A DNA stretch of 64,000 bases from Shewanella corallii (GCF_023349125.1 NZ_JAKIKT010000003.1:1-64000), one strand, 5' to 3'; numbered from the stretch's first letter, positions 1 to 8,448 are shown. Numbers and translations: made by a program. Notes: a model not told the origin generated them from the sequence alone.

Positions 1-172
1 TACTCTTTGTTGCAAGGTATTTGCTTAGGCCCACTAGGCGGCACACCTTGCGTCGCGATTAAAGCGCGTCTATCTCGAGCAAAATTCAACCATGAAAGGT
101 CAACAGACCCTTGCTTCTTTTGTTTCTTTTCGGCCAAAAACTACCAAGCTCAGGCAGCTTTCCTGCTCAGGC
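1..172. other. Left-edge non-coding stretch
   Basis: No gene is supported here. A short plus-strand open frame exists but has no ribosome-binding site and shows no recognisable protein features. The minus-strand operon that begins at 8448 ends at 173, so this stretch is its 3' flank. A short imperfect repeat of GCTCAGGC occurs near 150-175, but no clear terminator hairpin with a T-run was seen. Confidence 0.4.
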
Positions 173-1297
173 TCACTCCTGAGTCAATTGGTGATAGCGG
201 CTGACCATATAGTCGCTGTCACCCAGTGCCATTTGCGCAACTCGAATGCGCTTGAGGTATAGCCCTACATCCAGCTCATCTGTCACACCGATCCCGCCAT
301 GCATCTGCACCGCTTCACCCGTGACCTTGTCAGCCATTACCCCGACTTTCCATTTAGCCAGGGCGATAGCGGAAGCTGTCTCTTTGCTGCCGGGGGCCTT
401 GTCGATGGCCGCCAGAGCGTTGATAACTGCACTCTTCGCCAGCTCCAACTCGACAAAGCATGCCGCCGCTCTGTGCTGCAATGCCTGGAAGGTCCCTATC
501 TGCACATCGAACTGCTTTCGGGTCTTCAGGTAATCTGTTGTCATCTGAAACAGGGCTTCGCAGGCGCCAAGCATCTCTGCAGCCAGACAAGCTCTTGCGC
601 TGTCTATCACTTGCTCAAGAAGCGCCTTTACCTCTTCACCTGAGCCCAGAAGCTCAGCATTGACCTGCATCAGCTCAAGGGCTGCGTTATTGCGGGAGTC
701 CACCAAACCGGTATTTCGGACATTCAGGCCTGCAGCGTTGGCATTGACAATAAACAGCCCAAGACGGTTTGACTGGGGAAAGCGAGCCGCCACCAGATAG
801 GCATCGGCCTCCAGACCATCAAATACCAAAGCCTTGGTACCTGTCAGCTGATATCCCTCACCGGACTTTGCTGCAGCGCTAGCAATACGGTCAAGATCAA
901 ATCTGTGATGCTCCTCCAGCGCCAGCGCCATGCGCTGCTCACCATACATCAAGGCATTGAGCCAGCTGTCCTGCTGCGCCTCGCTGCCCAGCTTCTCAAT
1001 CAAACTGCCACACAAAACCACAGATGACAGCATGGGCGAGGCAGACAGATGCCTGCCCAGCTCCTGAAACACCGCGCCCATACCTTTGTAGCCAAACTCC
1101 AGCCCACCTTTAGCCTCAGGGAAAGGAATGGCGCCCCACCCCAGTTCTGCCATGGTCTGCCAGATCTGGGCGTCGAACCCCAACGTCACCTGCTCGTCTC
1201 TGAGTTTACGCTGCGCCGAAACCGGACTTTGCGCCGCCAGAAATTCAGCGGCCGTATCCGCCAGCATCTGCTCATCCTGAGAGTACACCATGCTCAT
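173..1297 (-). CDS. Acyl-CoA dehydrogenase, probable non-catalytic partner subunit (steroid catabolism)
   Basis: A 374-residue acyl-CoA dehydrogenase-fold protein. The N-terminal helical domain, the middle beta domain and a C-terminal helical domain are recognisable; the last carries RKQF (flavin/nucleotide contact) and the VQMHGGIGVTDE segment typical of the FAD-binding face. The HER motif that supplies the catalytic glutamate in the neighbouring dehydrogenases is not seen. Steroid acyl-CoA dehydrogenases are known as alpha2beta2 heterotetramers in which only one subunit has the catalytic base, so I infer this is the partner of the enzyme at 1294-2544. The two genes overlap by four bases (ATGA), which favours coupled translation. 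It is the last gene of the operon in the window. Side-chain versus C/D-ring substrate cannot be decided. Confidence 0.85.
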   Translation of the reverse strand: MSMVYSQDEQMLADTAAEFLAAQSPVSAQRKLRDEQVTLGFDAQIWQTMAELGWGAIPFPEAKGGLEFGYKGMGAVFQELGRHLSASPMLSSVVLCGSLIEKLGSEAQQDSWLNALMYGEQRMALALEEHHRFDLDRIASAAAKSGEGYQLTGTKALVFDGLEADAYLVAARFPQSNRLGLFIVNANAAGLNVRNTGLVDSRNNAALELMQVNAELLGSGEEVKALLEQVIDSARACLAAEMLGACEALFQMTTDYLKTRKQFDVQIGTFQALQHRAAACFVELELAKSAVINALAAIDKAPGSKETASAIALAKWKVGVMADKVTGEAVQMHGGIGVTDELDVGLYLKRIRVAQMALGDSDYMVSRYHQLTQE

Positions 1298-2544
1298 TGA
1301 GCACCTCCTTTCGCCTGTGGCTGAGTTGGGATTTTGGTTTCAGGTAACTCCAATACCCGCTTGGCGATCACATTCAGCTGAACTTCTGATGAGCCACCGG
1401 CAATGGTTTGGGTAAAGCCATTAAGCCAGGCCTTGGTCAGTTTGAGTTCCTGTGCAGAATATTCACAGCCTTCGCCTGCCAACGAAAGGTTACCCAGCGC
1501 CCGATACCCCATGGCATGCAGCAAAAGCTCAAACTTTTGTTTTTCCTGCTCGGTGTGCACCAGTTTCATAATCGACATGGTGCCAAATACATTCTTACCG
1601 GCACGAACCTCTTCGCCCATACGTTGCACTGTCAGGTTGTAGGCGATTTCATCCATCTCAGCCGCCATTGCACGCTGACGCAGCGCGATATCAGAAGCAG
1701 CTTCGCCCTCTTCTGCCATAGGCAGATAATCTTTCACCAGAGACATCAGGCTGAAATGGGTGGGCAAGCAGAACTGACCAAATTTGGACATGGCACTACG
1801 TTCATGTTGCAGCAACTTCTTGGCCAGTGCCCATCCGCCGTTGAGTTCGCCAATCAAATTGTCTTTGGGCACTTTGACGTTATCGAAGAAGACTTCACAG
1901 AAAGTGGACTTACCGCTGATAAGATCGATAGGCGCTACCGTTACCCCCTCAGCGTGCATATCCAACACCAGCAGGGAGATCCCCTGATGCTTGAGTGCAT
2001 TGGCATCGGTTCGCACCAGGGCGTACATGGCATCAGACTTATCACCGTAAGAGGTCCAGATTTTAGAGCCATTGACCAGATAGTGATCGCCCATATCCAC
2101 AGCACTGGTGCGAATACCCGCCAGATCAGAGCCGGCATTGGGCTCACTGAAGCCCTGACACCAACGCACCTCTCCACGGCACATAGGGCCAAGCAGACGC
2201 TGCTTTTGCTCATGGGTGCCATATTCCAGTACCACAGGCCCCAGCATCCAGATCCCCAGGTTGATCTGAGGTGGACGGCAGCCCAGCTTCATCATCTCTT
2301 TTTCCAGTACCGCTTCCTGAGACGGTGTTAATCCGCCGCCCCCAACGTCAACAGGCCAGGCCGGCGCAAACCAACCTTTGTCGCGCATCCGCTCAAACCA
2401 AACACGCTGATCCTGGGTATTAAACTGGACATGACTGCCGCCCCAGATCATCTCATCATCACTCATTGGTGTACGCAGGGACTGAGGACAGTTGTCCTCA
2501 AGCCACTGTTTCACTTCAGTGCGAAAGCTGTCGATTTCGCTCAT
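1294..2544 (-). CDS. Acyl-CoA dehydrogenase, catalytic-type subunit (steroid catabolism)
   Basis: A 416-residue acyl-CoA dehydrogenase using FAD to introduce a 2,3 double bond into an acyl-CoA. The GFSEPNAGSDLAG segment (flavin and substrate contact), the LLQHERS motif with the likely catalytic Glu in helix G, and the C-terminal IAGGSSEVQLN segment are visible. I chose the ATG at 2544 over an upstream frame-open start at 2616 because GAAGGAGAG lies just before it. It overlaps the partner gene at 173-1297 by four bases, so a heteromeric enzyme is likely. It resembles FadE-type steroid enzymes in general, but the exact intermediate cannot be told from sequence. Electrons would pass to the EtfAB pair encoded at 11763-13493. 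Confidence 0.88.
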   Translation of the reverse strand: MSEIDSFRTEVKQWLEDNCPQSLRTPMSDDEMIWGGSHVQFNTQDQRVWFERMRDKGWFAPAWPVDVGGGGLTPSQEAVLEKEMMKLGCRPPQINLGIWMLGPVVLEYGTHEQKQRLLGPMCRGEVRWCQGFSEPNAGSDLAGIRTSAVDMGDHYLVNGSKIWTSYGDKSDAMYALVRTDANALKHQGISLLVLDMHAEGVTVAPIDLISGKSTFCEVFFDNVKVPKDNLIGELNGGWALAKKLLQHERSAMSKFGQFCLPTHFSLMSLVKDYLPMAEEGEAASDIALRQRAMAAEMDEIAYNLTVQRMGEEVRAGKNVFGTMSIMKLVHTEQEKQKFELLLHAMGYRALGNLSLAGEGCEYSAQELKLTKAWLNGFTQTIAGGSSEVQLNVIAKRVLELPETKIPTQPQAKGGAQ

Positions 2545-2643
2545 CCTGCTCTCCTTCGCCGGACTGAGATGCCGACTGTACAGTGTTCTTTGTTTTCGCC
2601 CGCTATCTTTAGCCAACCAATAACGGGCGATGGTTATATGGCA

Positions 2644-2742
2644 CTGGGCCTTCTATCTGACTCTGGGCTTTTTATCTCGCTCTTAGCCTTCTATCTGGCT
2701 CAAGGCTGTTATCTCACTCTTAGCCTTTATCTGGCTCTGGGC
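2644..2742. repeat. Imperfect 18-19 bp tandem repeat between acyl-CoA dehydrogenase genes
   Basis: Five consecutive units begin at 2644, 2663, 2682, 2701 and 2719, followed by a partial sixth at 2737. Three are 19 bp and two are 18 bp; the plus-strand core is CTTAGCCTTCTATCTGGCT with variants. The array fills most of the 180-bp gap inside the operon and runs into the 3' end of the upstream dehydrogenase gene, whose TAA stop (2727-2729) and last two codons come from repeat sequence. A role is unknown; it may affect mRNA processing or simply be a slippage product. Confidence 0.75.
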
Positions 2743-3893
2743 AGTCCCAGGCCAAACTGGGCGATAAGCTCACGCTGGATCTCATTGGTGCCGCCACCGA
2801 AAGTCAGGGTGACAGAGGCGCGCACCTCATATTCCAGTTCGCCACCCAGCAAGGCGGCAGCACTGCCCTCGCGGATCATGCCATTGGCGCCAACCACATC
2901 CTGCAACTTGCGCAGGATCTCAACGGCAGACTCACTGCCATACACCTTGGTAATGGACGCCAGCGCCACATCCATCTGACCTTGTTCAAGATCTGCCGCG
3001 ATGCGGAAGTTAATCAGACGCATGGCTTCCAGGCGGGAATAGCATTCAGCCATGGCCGAGCGCACCCAGGGCTTGTCCATGGCGCGCTTGCCCTGCTCGT
3101 CACGGGCCTTGGCCCACAACAGCACCTTGCGATACAAACCTGCGACTTTATCTGACCAGGAACCCAGTCCCAGACGCTCATGGTTAAGCTGAGCTGTGAT
3201 CAGCTTCCAGCCGCCATTAAGCTCACCCACCAACATCTCTTTAGGCACTTTGACATTGTCGTAATAGGTCGCCGCTGTGGGGTTGGAGCAGGTCGGGATA
3301 ACGGTATGAGAGAAGCCCTCTTCCTGAGTGTCCAGAATCATGATGGAAACCCCTTTATGGCGGGGAAGATCCGCATCCGTTCTGGCCGCGAGCCAGATGT
3401 AATCCGCACTTTCCGCGCCAGAGGTCCACAGCTTATTGCCGTTGACCAGGAAGTGGTCACCATTGTCTTTGGCCGAGGTTTTTAAGGTTGCCAAATCTGA
3501 ACCGGCATCCGGCTCTGAATAACCAATGGCGAAGTTAATTTCGCCCCGGGCGATCCCAGGCAGGAACTTCTCCTTCTGCAGATCTGTACCGTAAGTCATC
3601 AAAGATGGGCCGACGGTACTGATGGTGACAAAAGGCAGTGGCGCACCGGCAATATTGGCCTCTTCAAAGAAGATCAGCTGCTCTGTGGCTTTATAGCCCT
3701 GACCACCAAATTCCTTGGGCCAACCGACGGCCAGCCAACCATCTTTACCCATCTGGCGGATCACAGAGCGAAATTCATCACCACCCTCTTTGCCCCGCAG
3801 GCTGGACTTGAGCTCAGGGGTCATCAAAGAGGTAAAATAATCTCTGACTTTAAGACGCAGCTGATGCTGCTCTGGCGTTAAATCAACAAACAT
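2727..3893 (-). CDS. ChsE2/FadE29-like steroid acyl-CoA dehydrogenase
   Basis: A 388-residue acyl-CoA dehydrogenase whose start (MFVDLTPEQ) and whole layout resemble the mycobacterial FadE26/FadE29 type. Visible features are GWPKEFGGQGY, the GYSEPDAGSDLA flavin/substrate segment, QLNHERLG with the likely catalytic Glu, and a C-terminal LTFGGGTNEIQRE segment. In the actinobacterial igr operon this subunit pairs with FadE28 to dehydrogenate the C17 three-carbon (propanoyl-CoA) side chain of the steroid. The matching FadE28-like gene is at 5507-6619 in the same operon, separated by the hydratase and aldolase genes. The last codons and stop lie in the tandem repeat. The assignment to the final side-chain cycle is inferred from context; a FadE26-type role is the alternative. 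Confidence 0.88.
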   Translation of the reverse strand: MFVDLTPEQHQLRLKVRDYFTSLMTPELKSSLRGKEGGDEFRSVIRQMGKDGWLAVGWPKEFGGQGYKATEQLIFFEEANIAGAPLPFVTISTVGPSLMTYGTDLQKEKFLPGIARGEINFAIGYSEPDAGSDLATLKTSAKDNGDHFLVNGNKLWTSGAESADYIWLAARTDADLPRHKGVSIMILDTQEEGFSHTVIPTCSNPTAATYYDNVKVPKEMLVGELNGGWKLITAQLNHERLGLGSWSDKVAGLYRKVLLWAKARDEQGKRAMDKPWVRSAMAECYSRLEAMRLINFRIAADLEQGQMDVALASITKVYGSESAVEILRKLQDVVGANGMIREGSAAALLGGELEYEVRASVTLTFGGGTNEIQRELIAQFGLGLPRAR

Positions 3894-3902
3894 ACCGCCT
3901 CC

Positions 3903-5093
3903 TTAATCTGCGCTACCCAGAATCAAACCACTGGTGGGCACACCAGTACCGGCAGTGACCAGCACATTACGAACATTGTCCACCTGATTGACCGCAGTGC
4001 CGCGAACCTGACGAACCGCCTCAGCCACTCCGTTCATACCATGAATGTAGGCCTCACCTATCTGACCGCCATGGGTATTGATAGGCAACTTGCCGCCACG
4101 GGCGTGATGGCCTGCACGGATAAACTCCTTGGCCTTGCCTCTGTCAGCAAAACCAAACTCTTCCAGCTGCGGCAATACAAACGGGGTAAAGTGGTCGTAA
4201 ATAATGGCGGTCTGGAAATCATCCGGCGTCAACCCTGACTGCTTGTAGAGCTCACGGGCCACAACGCCCATTTCCGGCAGGCCAGTGATGTCGTCACGAT
4301 AGTAGGAGGTCATAATTTGCTGCCCTTCTGCGATACCCTGAGCACCGGCTTTAATCACTACAGGCTTGACTGACAACTCATTGGCTCGCTCGGTAGAGGT
4401 GATCACCATGGCTACAGCACCATCTGACTCCTGACAGCAATCCAACAGATGCAGCGGCTCACAAATCCAGCGGGACTTCTGATGTTCTTCCAGGGTAATA
4501 GGGCGTTCATAAAAGAAAGCCTGAGGATTGGTAGAAGCAAAGTCTCGGGCTGCCACAGCCACACGGCCAAAATCTTCCGATGTTGCGCCATATTCATGCA
4601 TATAGCGCTGAGCAAACATGCCTACCCAGGCCGCAGGCGTATGGAAGCCATGGGGCATGTACCAACCGTAGTTAACGTTCTCGAAAATGGGCGTTGAAGC
4701 AAAGCCATAGCTGCCCGCACCAAAGCGGTACCAGGAACGCTCATTCATTGCCCGATAGACCACTACGGTTTTAGCCACACCTGACGCGACCGCCATCGCA
4801 GCATGCATAATCGGCGCACAGGCGGCACCTCCGCCGTGGGGGATCTGAGAGAAGAACTTTACCTCTTTACAACCCAGCAGACGGGCGATCTCATACTCAG
4901 GCACCTTGTCCACTGAATAGCTGCAGAAACCATCGACGTCAGCCGGATCTATGCCCGCATCTTTAAGGGCTGCCAGTGTTGCTTCCATCGCCAGCTTAAG
5001 TTCAGTCCGTCCTGAGTTTTTGGAGAACTCAGTCGCGCCCAGCCCCACAATTGCTGCCTGACCACTGATATTTTTTTCCATTGCACTTGTCAT
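3903..5093 (-). CDS. Ltp2-like steroid side-chain aldolase (thiolase-fold lipid-transfer protein)
   Basis: A 396-residue thiolase-superfamily protein of the SCP2/lipid-transfer group. Ltp2 proteins do not ligate with CoA; with the DUF35 domain of ChsH2 they cleave a 17-hydroxy steroid propanoyl-CoA by retro-aldol reaction, releasing propanoyl-CoA and a 17-keto steroid. In the characterised Ltp2 the key residues are two tyrosines 50 positions apart (Tyr294 and Tyr344). Here Tyr299 (in IIYDHF) and Tyr349 (in GEAYIHG) sit in equivalent motifs, also 50 apart. GGGAACAP around residue 92 is the old thiolase cysteine region. The GGGAGA-like ribosome-binding site before 5093 supports the ATG. Both the DUF35 partner (6628-7620) and hydratase partner (5107-5520) are in the operon, so I am fairly sure of the role. 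Confidence 0.9.
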   Translation of the reverse strand: MTSAMEKNISGQAAIVGLGATEFSKNSGRTELKLAMEATLAALKDAGIDPADVDGFCSYSVDKVPEYEIARLLGCKEVKFFSQIPHGGGAACAPIMHAAMAVASGVAKTVVVYRAMNERSWYRFGAGSYGFASTPIFENVNYGWYMPHGFHTPAAWVGMFAQRYMHEYGATSEDFGRVAVAARDFASTNPQAFFYERPITLEEHQKSRWICEPLHLLDCCQESDGAVAMVITSTERANELSVKPVVIKAGAQGIAEGQQIMTSYYRDDITGLPEMGVVARELYKQSGLTPDDFQTAIIYDHFTPFVLPQLEEFGFADRGKAKEFIRAGHHARGGKLPINTHGGQIGEAYIHGMNGVAEAVRQVRGTAVNQVDNVRNVLVTAGTGVPTSGLILGSAD

Positions 5094-5106
5094 TGGCTAT
5101 TCTCCC

Positions 5107-5520
5107 TTAGACCGGCAGCGTCAGGCTGACCGTACCGCTCACATGGGTGCCCATGGAGTTCTTTCCTGCCAGCGCTACCGTGACAGTTTGGCTGACCTCA
5201 TCCTTGTCTGTTACCTCACCCATCAGCTTCATGGTGTCACCCGGGTAGTTGGGCACACCCAGCTTGATCTTAAGATCCTTGAATCTGGCCTGTGGACCCG
5301 CCCATTTCTCTACAAAACGTTGCACCAGCGCATTGGTGGTCAGGATGTTCATAAATACATGGGGTGACCCCAGCTCCTGGGCCGCATCTTTATCATGATG
5401 TCCCGGAAAGTAGTCACGGGTAGCAATAGCGCCACCTGTGATCAGGGCTACTGTGACAGGGATTTCCAACTCCGGCAGTTTGTCGCCCGGATTGGTGTCA
5501 TTGAAATTAATGGTTTTCAT
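5107..5520 (-). CDS. ChsH1-like MaoC hydratase subunit
   Basis: A small 137-residue single hot-dog MaoC domain. The hydratase signature is visible as Asp36 and His41 (TRDYFPGHH, a D-x4-H arrangement). In actinobacteria ChsH1 carries the hydratase active site and forms a complex with ChsH2; together they hydrate the side-chain enoyl-CoA before Ltp2 cleaves it. I chose the ATG at 5520, not the in-frame ATGs at 5529 or 5541, because GGAAG lies about ten bases before it. The start overlaps the 3' end of the upstream dehydrogenase gene by 14 bases, and the next gene follows after 13 bases, so translation is probably coupled. Confidence 0.87.
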   Translation of the reverse strand: MKTINFNDTNPGDKLPELEIPVTVALITGGAIATRDYFPGHHDKDAAQELGSPHVFMNILTTNALVQRFVEKWAGPQARFKDLKIKLGVPNYPGDTMKLMGEVTDKDEVSQTVTVALAGKNSMGTHVSGTVSLTLPV

Positions 5521-6619
5521 CGAGGTCATACTTCCATCCAAGCTTATCGTTATCGTTCAGCCAGTCGCCCAGCTGTGCCAAAGTGTCACCACTGCCCCCC
5601 AGTGCCAGACGAATTGCCCGGCTCCAGTAGAGGTATCTGTGAATGGGGTAAGTGATGTCGACGCCAAAACCGCCATGTACGTGCTGAGCTTTATGGCCGA
5701 TAAGGTGGCCAGCATCACTGGCCTGAAATGCGGTCGCCAGCGCTTCTGAATCGCAGCCAAGGCCCGCATCCAAGCGGTATACCAGTTGCCACAGGCTGGA
5801 GCGCAGTGCTTCCAGTGCCATACGGCAATCTGCCATGGTCATCTGTACCGCCTGAAAGGCCCCAATCTGACGCTCGAACTGGCGGCGCTCAGAGATATAT
5901 TCAACGGTGCGTTTGAGTTGATGTTCACTGATCCCAAGTTGTTGGGCGCACAGTGCGGCTATGGCCCTTGGCTGCAGCCAGGCGCTCGCGTCTGCAGCTA
6001 GCAAATTAACCGCCGGAACTGTGACCTGTTTGCATTCAACATCAGCGACCTTCTCACCCTGGGTCATCACACCTTCAATTAAGGTGACCCCATCAGTCGC
6101 AATTTGCAGGGCCAACAAGCGGATCTCACCATCCAGGTTTACCTTGATAACGGCCGTCTCGGCGTTATTCGCTTCGGCCAGCGCATGCACTTTGCCACTC
6201 ACTAGTAGACTCTCGCCCTGCCACTTCGCCGAAATCGGGGATGAAGCGGGATCTGCCACGCTCAGGAGGTTCCCCCCTTCTGCGGCGGCCAGCACTGTGG
6301 GCATCAGGGCTTCATCGCCATATTCAGCAATAACCGTTGCCGCTAACTGATGGCGCCATAAAGGCACCAAACCCAGTGCGCTGCCCTGAGCCTGCAATAC
6401 CAGCATCAACTCAGTCATGCCCAGGCCACTGCCGCCTGCGCTTTCCGGGATGTACAAAGAATGCAGTCCAGTCTCGATACAGGAGGCCCAAAGGTCGTCC
6501 ATTGAGGTGTCCCCACGCTCAACAAACTCCCGCAGAAAATCATCGCTGCAGGTGTCATGAAACAGGCTGGTTGCCATCTCTTCTATGGCGCGCTGCTCCT
6601 CGTTTAAAGCAAAATCCAT
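5507..6619 (-). CDS. ChsE1/FadE28-like steroid acyl-CoA dehydrogenase
   Basis: A 370-residue acyl-CoA dehydrogenase homologue beginning MDFALNEEQRAIEE. The C-terminal segment HVHGGFGVDITYPIHRY closely matches the pattern I know from mycobacterial FadE28 (HLHGGMGMDVTYPMHRY). RRQFERQIGAFQAVQ is the usual arginine-rich flavin contact. FadE28 is the non-catalytic half of the alpha2beta2 enzyme with FadE29; a FadE29-like gene lies at 2727-3893. The gene sits 8 bases downstream of the ChsH2-like gene and overlaps the ChsH1-like gene, so all five parts of the igr-type module are in one transcript. Alternative substrate specificity within steroid beta-oxidation is possible. Confidence 0.88.
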   Translation of the reverse strand: MDFALNEEQRAIEEMATSLFHDTCSDDFLREFVERGDTSMDDLWASCIETGLHSLYIPESAGGSGLGMTELMLVLQAQGSALGLVPLWRHQLAATVIAEYGDEALMPTVLAAAEGGNLLSVADPASSPISAKWQGESLLVSGKVHALAEANNAETAVIKVNLDGEIRLLALQIATDGVTLIEGVMTQGEKVADVECKQVTVPAVNLLAADASAWLQPRAIAALCAQQLGISEHQLKRTVEYISERRQFERQIGAFQAVQMTMADCRMALEALRSSLWQLVYRLDAGLGCDSEALATAFQASDAGHLIGHKAQHVHGGFGVDITYPIHRYLYWSRAIRLALGGSGDTLAQLGDWLNDNDKLGWKYDLDENH

Positions 6620-6627
6620 GTCGCCTC

Positions 6628-7620
6628 CTAAGTCAGTGATTCCGCTGCAGCCGATACCGGCGCGAACAAGGGCAATGTCATCTCGTCATCGAAAGTTTCG
6701 AAACGCACCTCCAGTGCCATGCCAATCTGCAACTGATCTTTGTCAACATCAATCAGCTGCGCAGACAGACGAACGCCCTCTTCCAGCTCGATAAGGCCAA
6801 TGGGGTTTGGATGATCAAATGGAGGGACTTCGGGATAGTGCATCACGACAAAGGAGTAGAGCTGACCTTTACCACTGGCAAGCTGATAATCGAGCTCGAA
6901 GGAGTGGCAATACATGCATACTGGCGCTGGCGGGTGTTGCAGCTTGTCGCAGGCCTTACAATGTTGAATACGCAGCTCACCCTGCTCACAGCCTTCCCAG
7001 AAAAAGCGGGTATCGTCACTTATCCCCGGCTTGGGACGTTTGATTTTTGGCAGACCGGACTCTGTCTTCTCCGGCCTGGCAACCGGATTGGCGGGCTTGA
7101 ACTTGAACACCCGGAACAGCAGCTCACCGACTTTGTCATCTTCGCCGCTGTCATTGATAGAGAAGTAACTCATGATCAGGGTGACAAAAAATCCGGTCCC
7201 CAGGGCAGTCACCTTCTCTTCGCTGATGGCATCAAAGCGGGTGGTGTAATACAGCTTTTCCCCCATTTTGACGTAACGCTCAAAGGTCAATTCAGAGTTG
7301 ACCGCGACTACAGATGGATAGCCTTCAGCTTCGATAAGCTTAAGTACGGTATAAGGGTTGTCCTCTGTAGAACCCGGCGCATAGCTGTCACGATAAAAGC
7401 CCGCTTCACACCAGCTTTGCAACATGGATGGCGGAGCCACCAGTTCCCCAAACTCACTCTGATGGGCATATTCAGCATCTGTATAAAGAGGATTTTCCAC
7501 ACCCATCACTTCGCACCACTGCCTCACCATGGCAGGATTCACTTCGTCCCAGGCGATGATGCGACCGTACTCACGGCCTACCATCTCGCGTATCGGTTTT
7601 AACCATTCATAATCTGCCAA
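6628..7620 (-). CDS. ChsH2-like MaoC-DUF35 fusion (hydratase partner and Ltp2 partner)
   Basis: A 330-residue two-domain protein. The N-terminal half (roughly residues 10-165) is a MaoC-like hot-dog domain, and the C-terminal half is a DUF35 domain with a zinc ribbon (CEQGELRIQHCKAC, then CMYCHS) followed by an OB fold. This layout is that of ChsH2, whose hot-dog part binds ChsH1 and whose DUF35 part activates the Ltp2 aldolase. The start is probably a TTG at 7618-7620: CAGGAGAA lies seven bases before it, whereas the in-frame ATG at 7656 has no convincing ribosome-binding site. It is the second gene of the operon, 54 bases after the SDR gene. Confidence 0.9.
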   Translation of the reverse strand: MADYEWLKPIREMVGREYGRIIAWDEVNPAMVRQWCEVMGVENPLYTDAEYAHQSEFGELVAPPSMLQSWCEAGFYRDSYAPGSTEDNPYTVLKLIEAEGYPSVVAVNSELTFERYVKMGEKLYYTTRFDAISEEKVTALGTGFFVTLIMSYFSINDSGEDDKVGELLFRVFKFKPANPVARPEKTESGLPKIKRPKPGISDDTRFFWEGCEQGELRIQHCKACDKLQHPPAPVCMYCHSFELDYQLASGKGQLYSFVVMHYPEVPPFDHPNPIGLIELEEGVRLSAQLIDVDKDQLQIGMALEVRFETFDDEMTLPLFAPVSAAAESLT

Positions 7621-7674
7621 GGTGTTTCTCCTGAGTTTATGGACGTGCGTCCTCATCTTTAATTTTTAATGCGG

Positions 7675-8448
7675 TTATTCGTTGGCGCCTGAAGCTGACA
7701 AAAACGCCGGCATTTCACCGCCGCCATTAAGTAGTAAGTTGCAACCACTGGCATACAGACAATGCTCTGAAGACAGGTATACGCAGGCTTTGCCGATATC
7801 TTCGGGTTCAGCCATACGACCAGCGGGGATAGTTTTGCTGACAGCGGCAATGCCTTCGTCATCGCCATAGTGCAGATAGGATTGCTCGGTTTTTACCAGG
7901 CCAGGGCTAACAGCGGTCACCCGCACTTTTGGGGCCCACTCCACCGCCAGGGATTGCACCAGCGAAAGGATGCCGGCTTTAGCCGCACCATAAGCTGCAG
8001 TACCCGGAGATGCTCGCAGCGCGCTGATACTGCCAATAAAGATGGTCGAACTGCCCTGCTCCTGAGTTTGCATCAACTGGTTGGCTCGTTGAGCCACATT
8101 CAGCGGAGCGATCAGGTTCAGGCGTAAAATGCTTTCGTGAAAACGAGGTGAGACGGTATCCGCCATGGCAAATGGACTGCCTCCGGCGTTATTGACCAAT
8201 ACGTCAAGCCGGCCAAACTCCTGCTCGATGAAATTAAACATCTCATCAATAGAGTTAAGATCCCGCACATCACAGGCAACGAACACCGCGCTATTGCCAT
8301 CGCACTGTGGCAGTGTGTCCGGCGCCTTACGCCCACAAACCACGACTTTTGCGCCTGCACTCAGATACTCCTGTGCGATACCGGCTCCGATACCCTTGGT
8401 GCCGCCGGTAACCAGCACCACCTTGTCTTGATAATTAAGCTTCATCAT
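7675..8448 (-). CDS. Short-chain dehydrogenase/reductase, first gene of the side-chain operon
   Basis: A 257-residue classical SDR. The NAD(P)-binding motif TGGTKGIG is near residue 15, NNAGG near residue 90, the catalytic Ser in IGSISALRA and the Tyr-x3-Lys pair in AAYGAAKAG. A GAGGGAA ribosome-binding site precedes the ATG pair at 8448/8445. As leader gene of the operon it most likely oxidises a hydroxyl group of a steroid nucleus or of a 3-hydroxyacyl-CoA intermediate, but sequence alone does not choose. The promoter region to the right holds one copy of the 16-bp palindrome shared by the island. Confidence 0.85.
   Translation of the reverse strand: MMKLNYQDKVVLVTGGTKGIGAGIAQEYLSAGAKVVVCGRKAPDTLPQCDGNSAVFVACDVRDLNSIDEMFNFIEQEFGRLDVLVNNAGGSPFAMADTVSPRFHESILRLNLIAPLNVAQRANQLMQTQEQGSSTIFIGSISALRASPGTAAYGAAKAGILSLVQSLAVEWAPKVRVTAVSPGLVKTEQSYLHYGDDEGIAAVSKTIPAGRMAEPEDIGKACVYLSSEHCLYASGCNLLLNGGGEMPAFLSASGANE

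Noticed and set aside
7..204. Left-edge plus-strand open frame of 65 codons
   Set aside because: No ribosome-binding site, no recognisable features, and it runs into the acyl-CoA dehydrogenase gene on the other strand.
1408..2331. Plus-strand open frame of 307 codons
   Set aside because: It lies wholly opposite a convincing acyl-CoA dehydrogenase gene and has no protein features or ribosome-binding site.
6811..7602. Plus-strand open frame of 263 codons
   Set aside because: Antisense shadow of the ChsH2-like gene.
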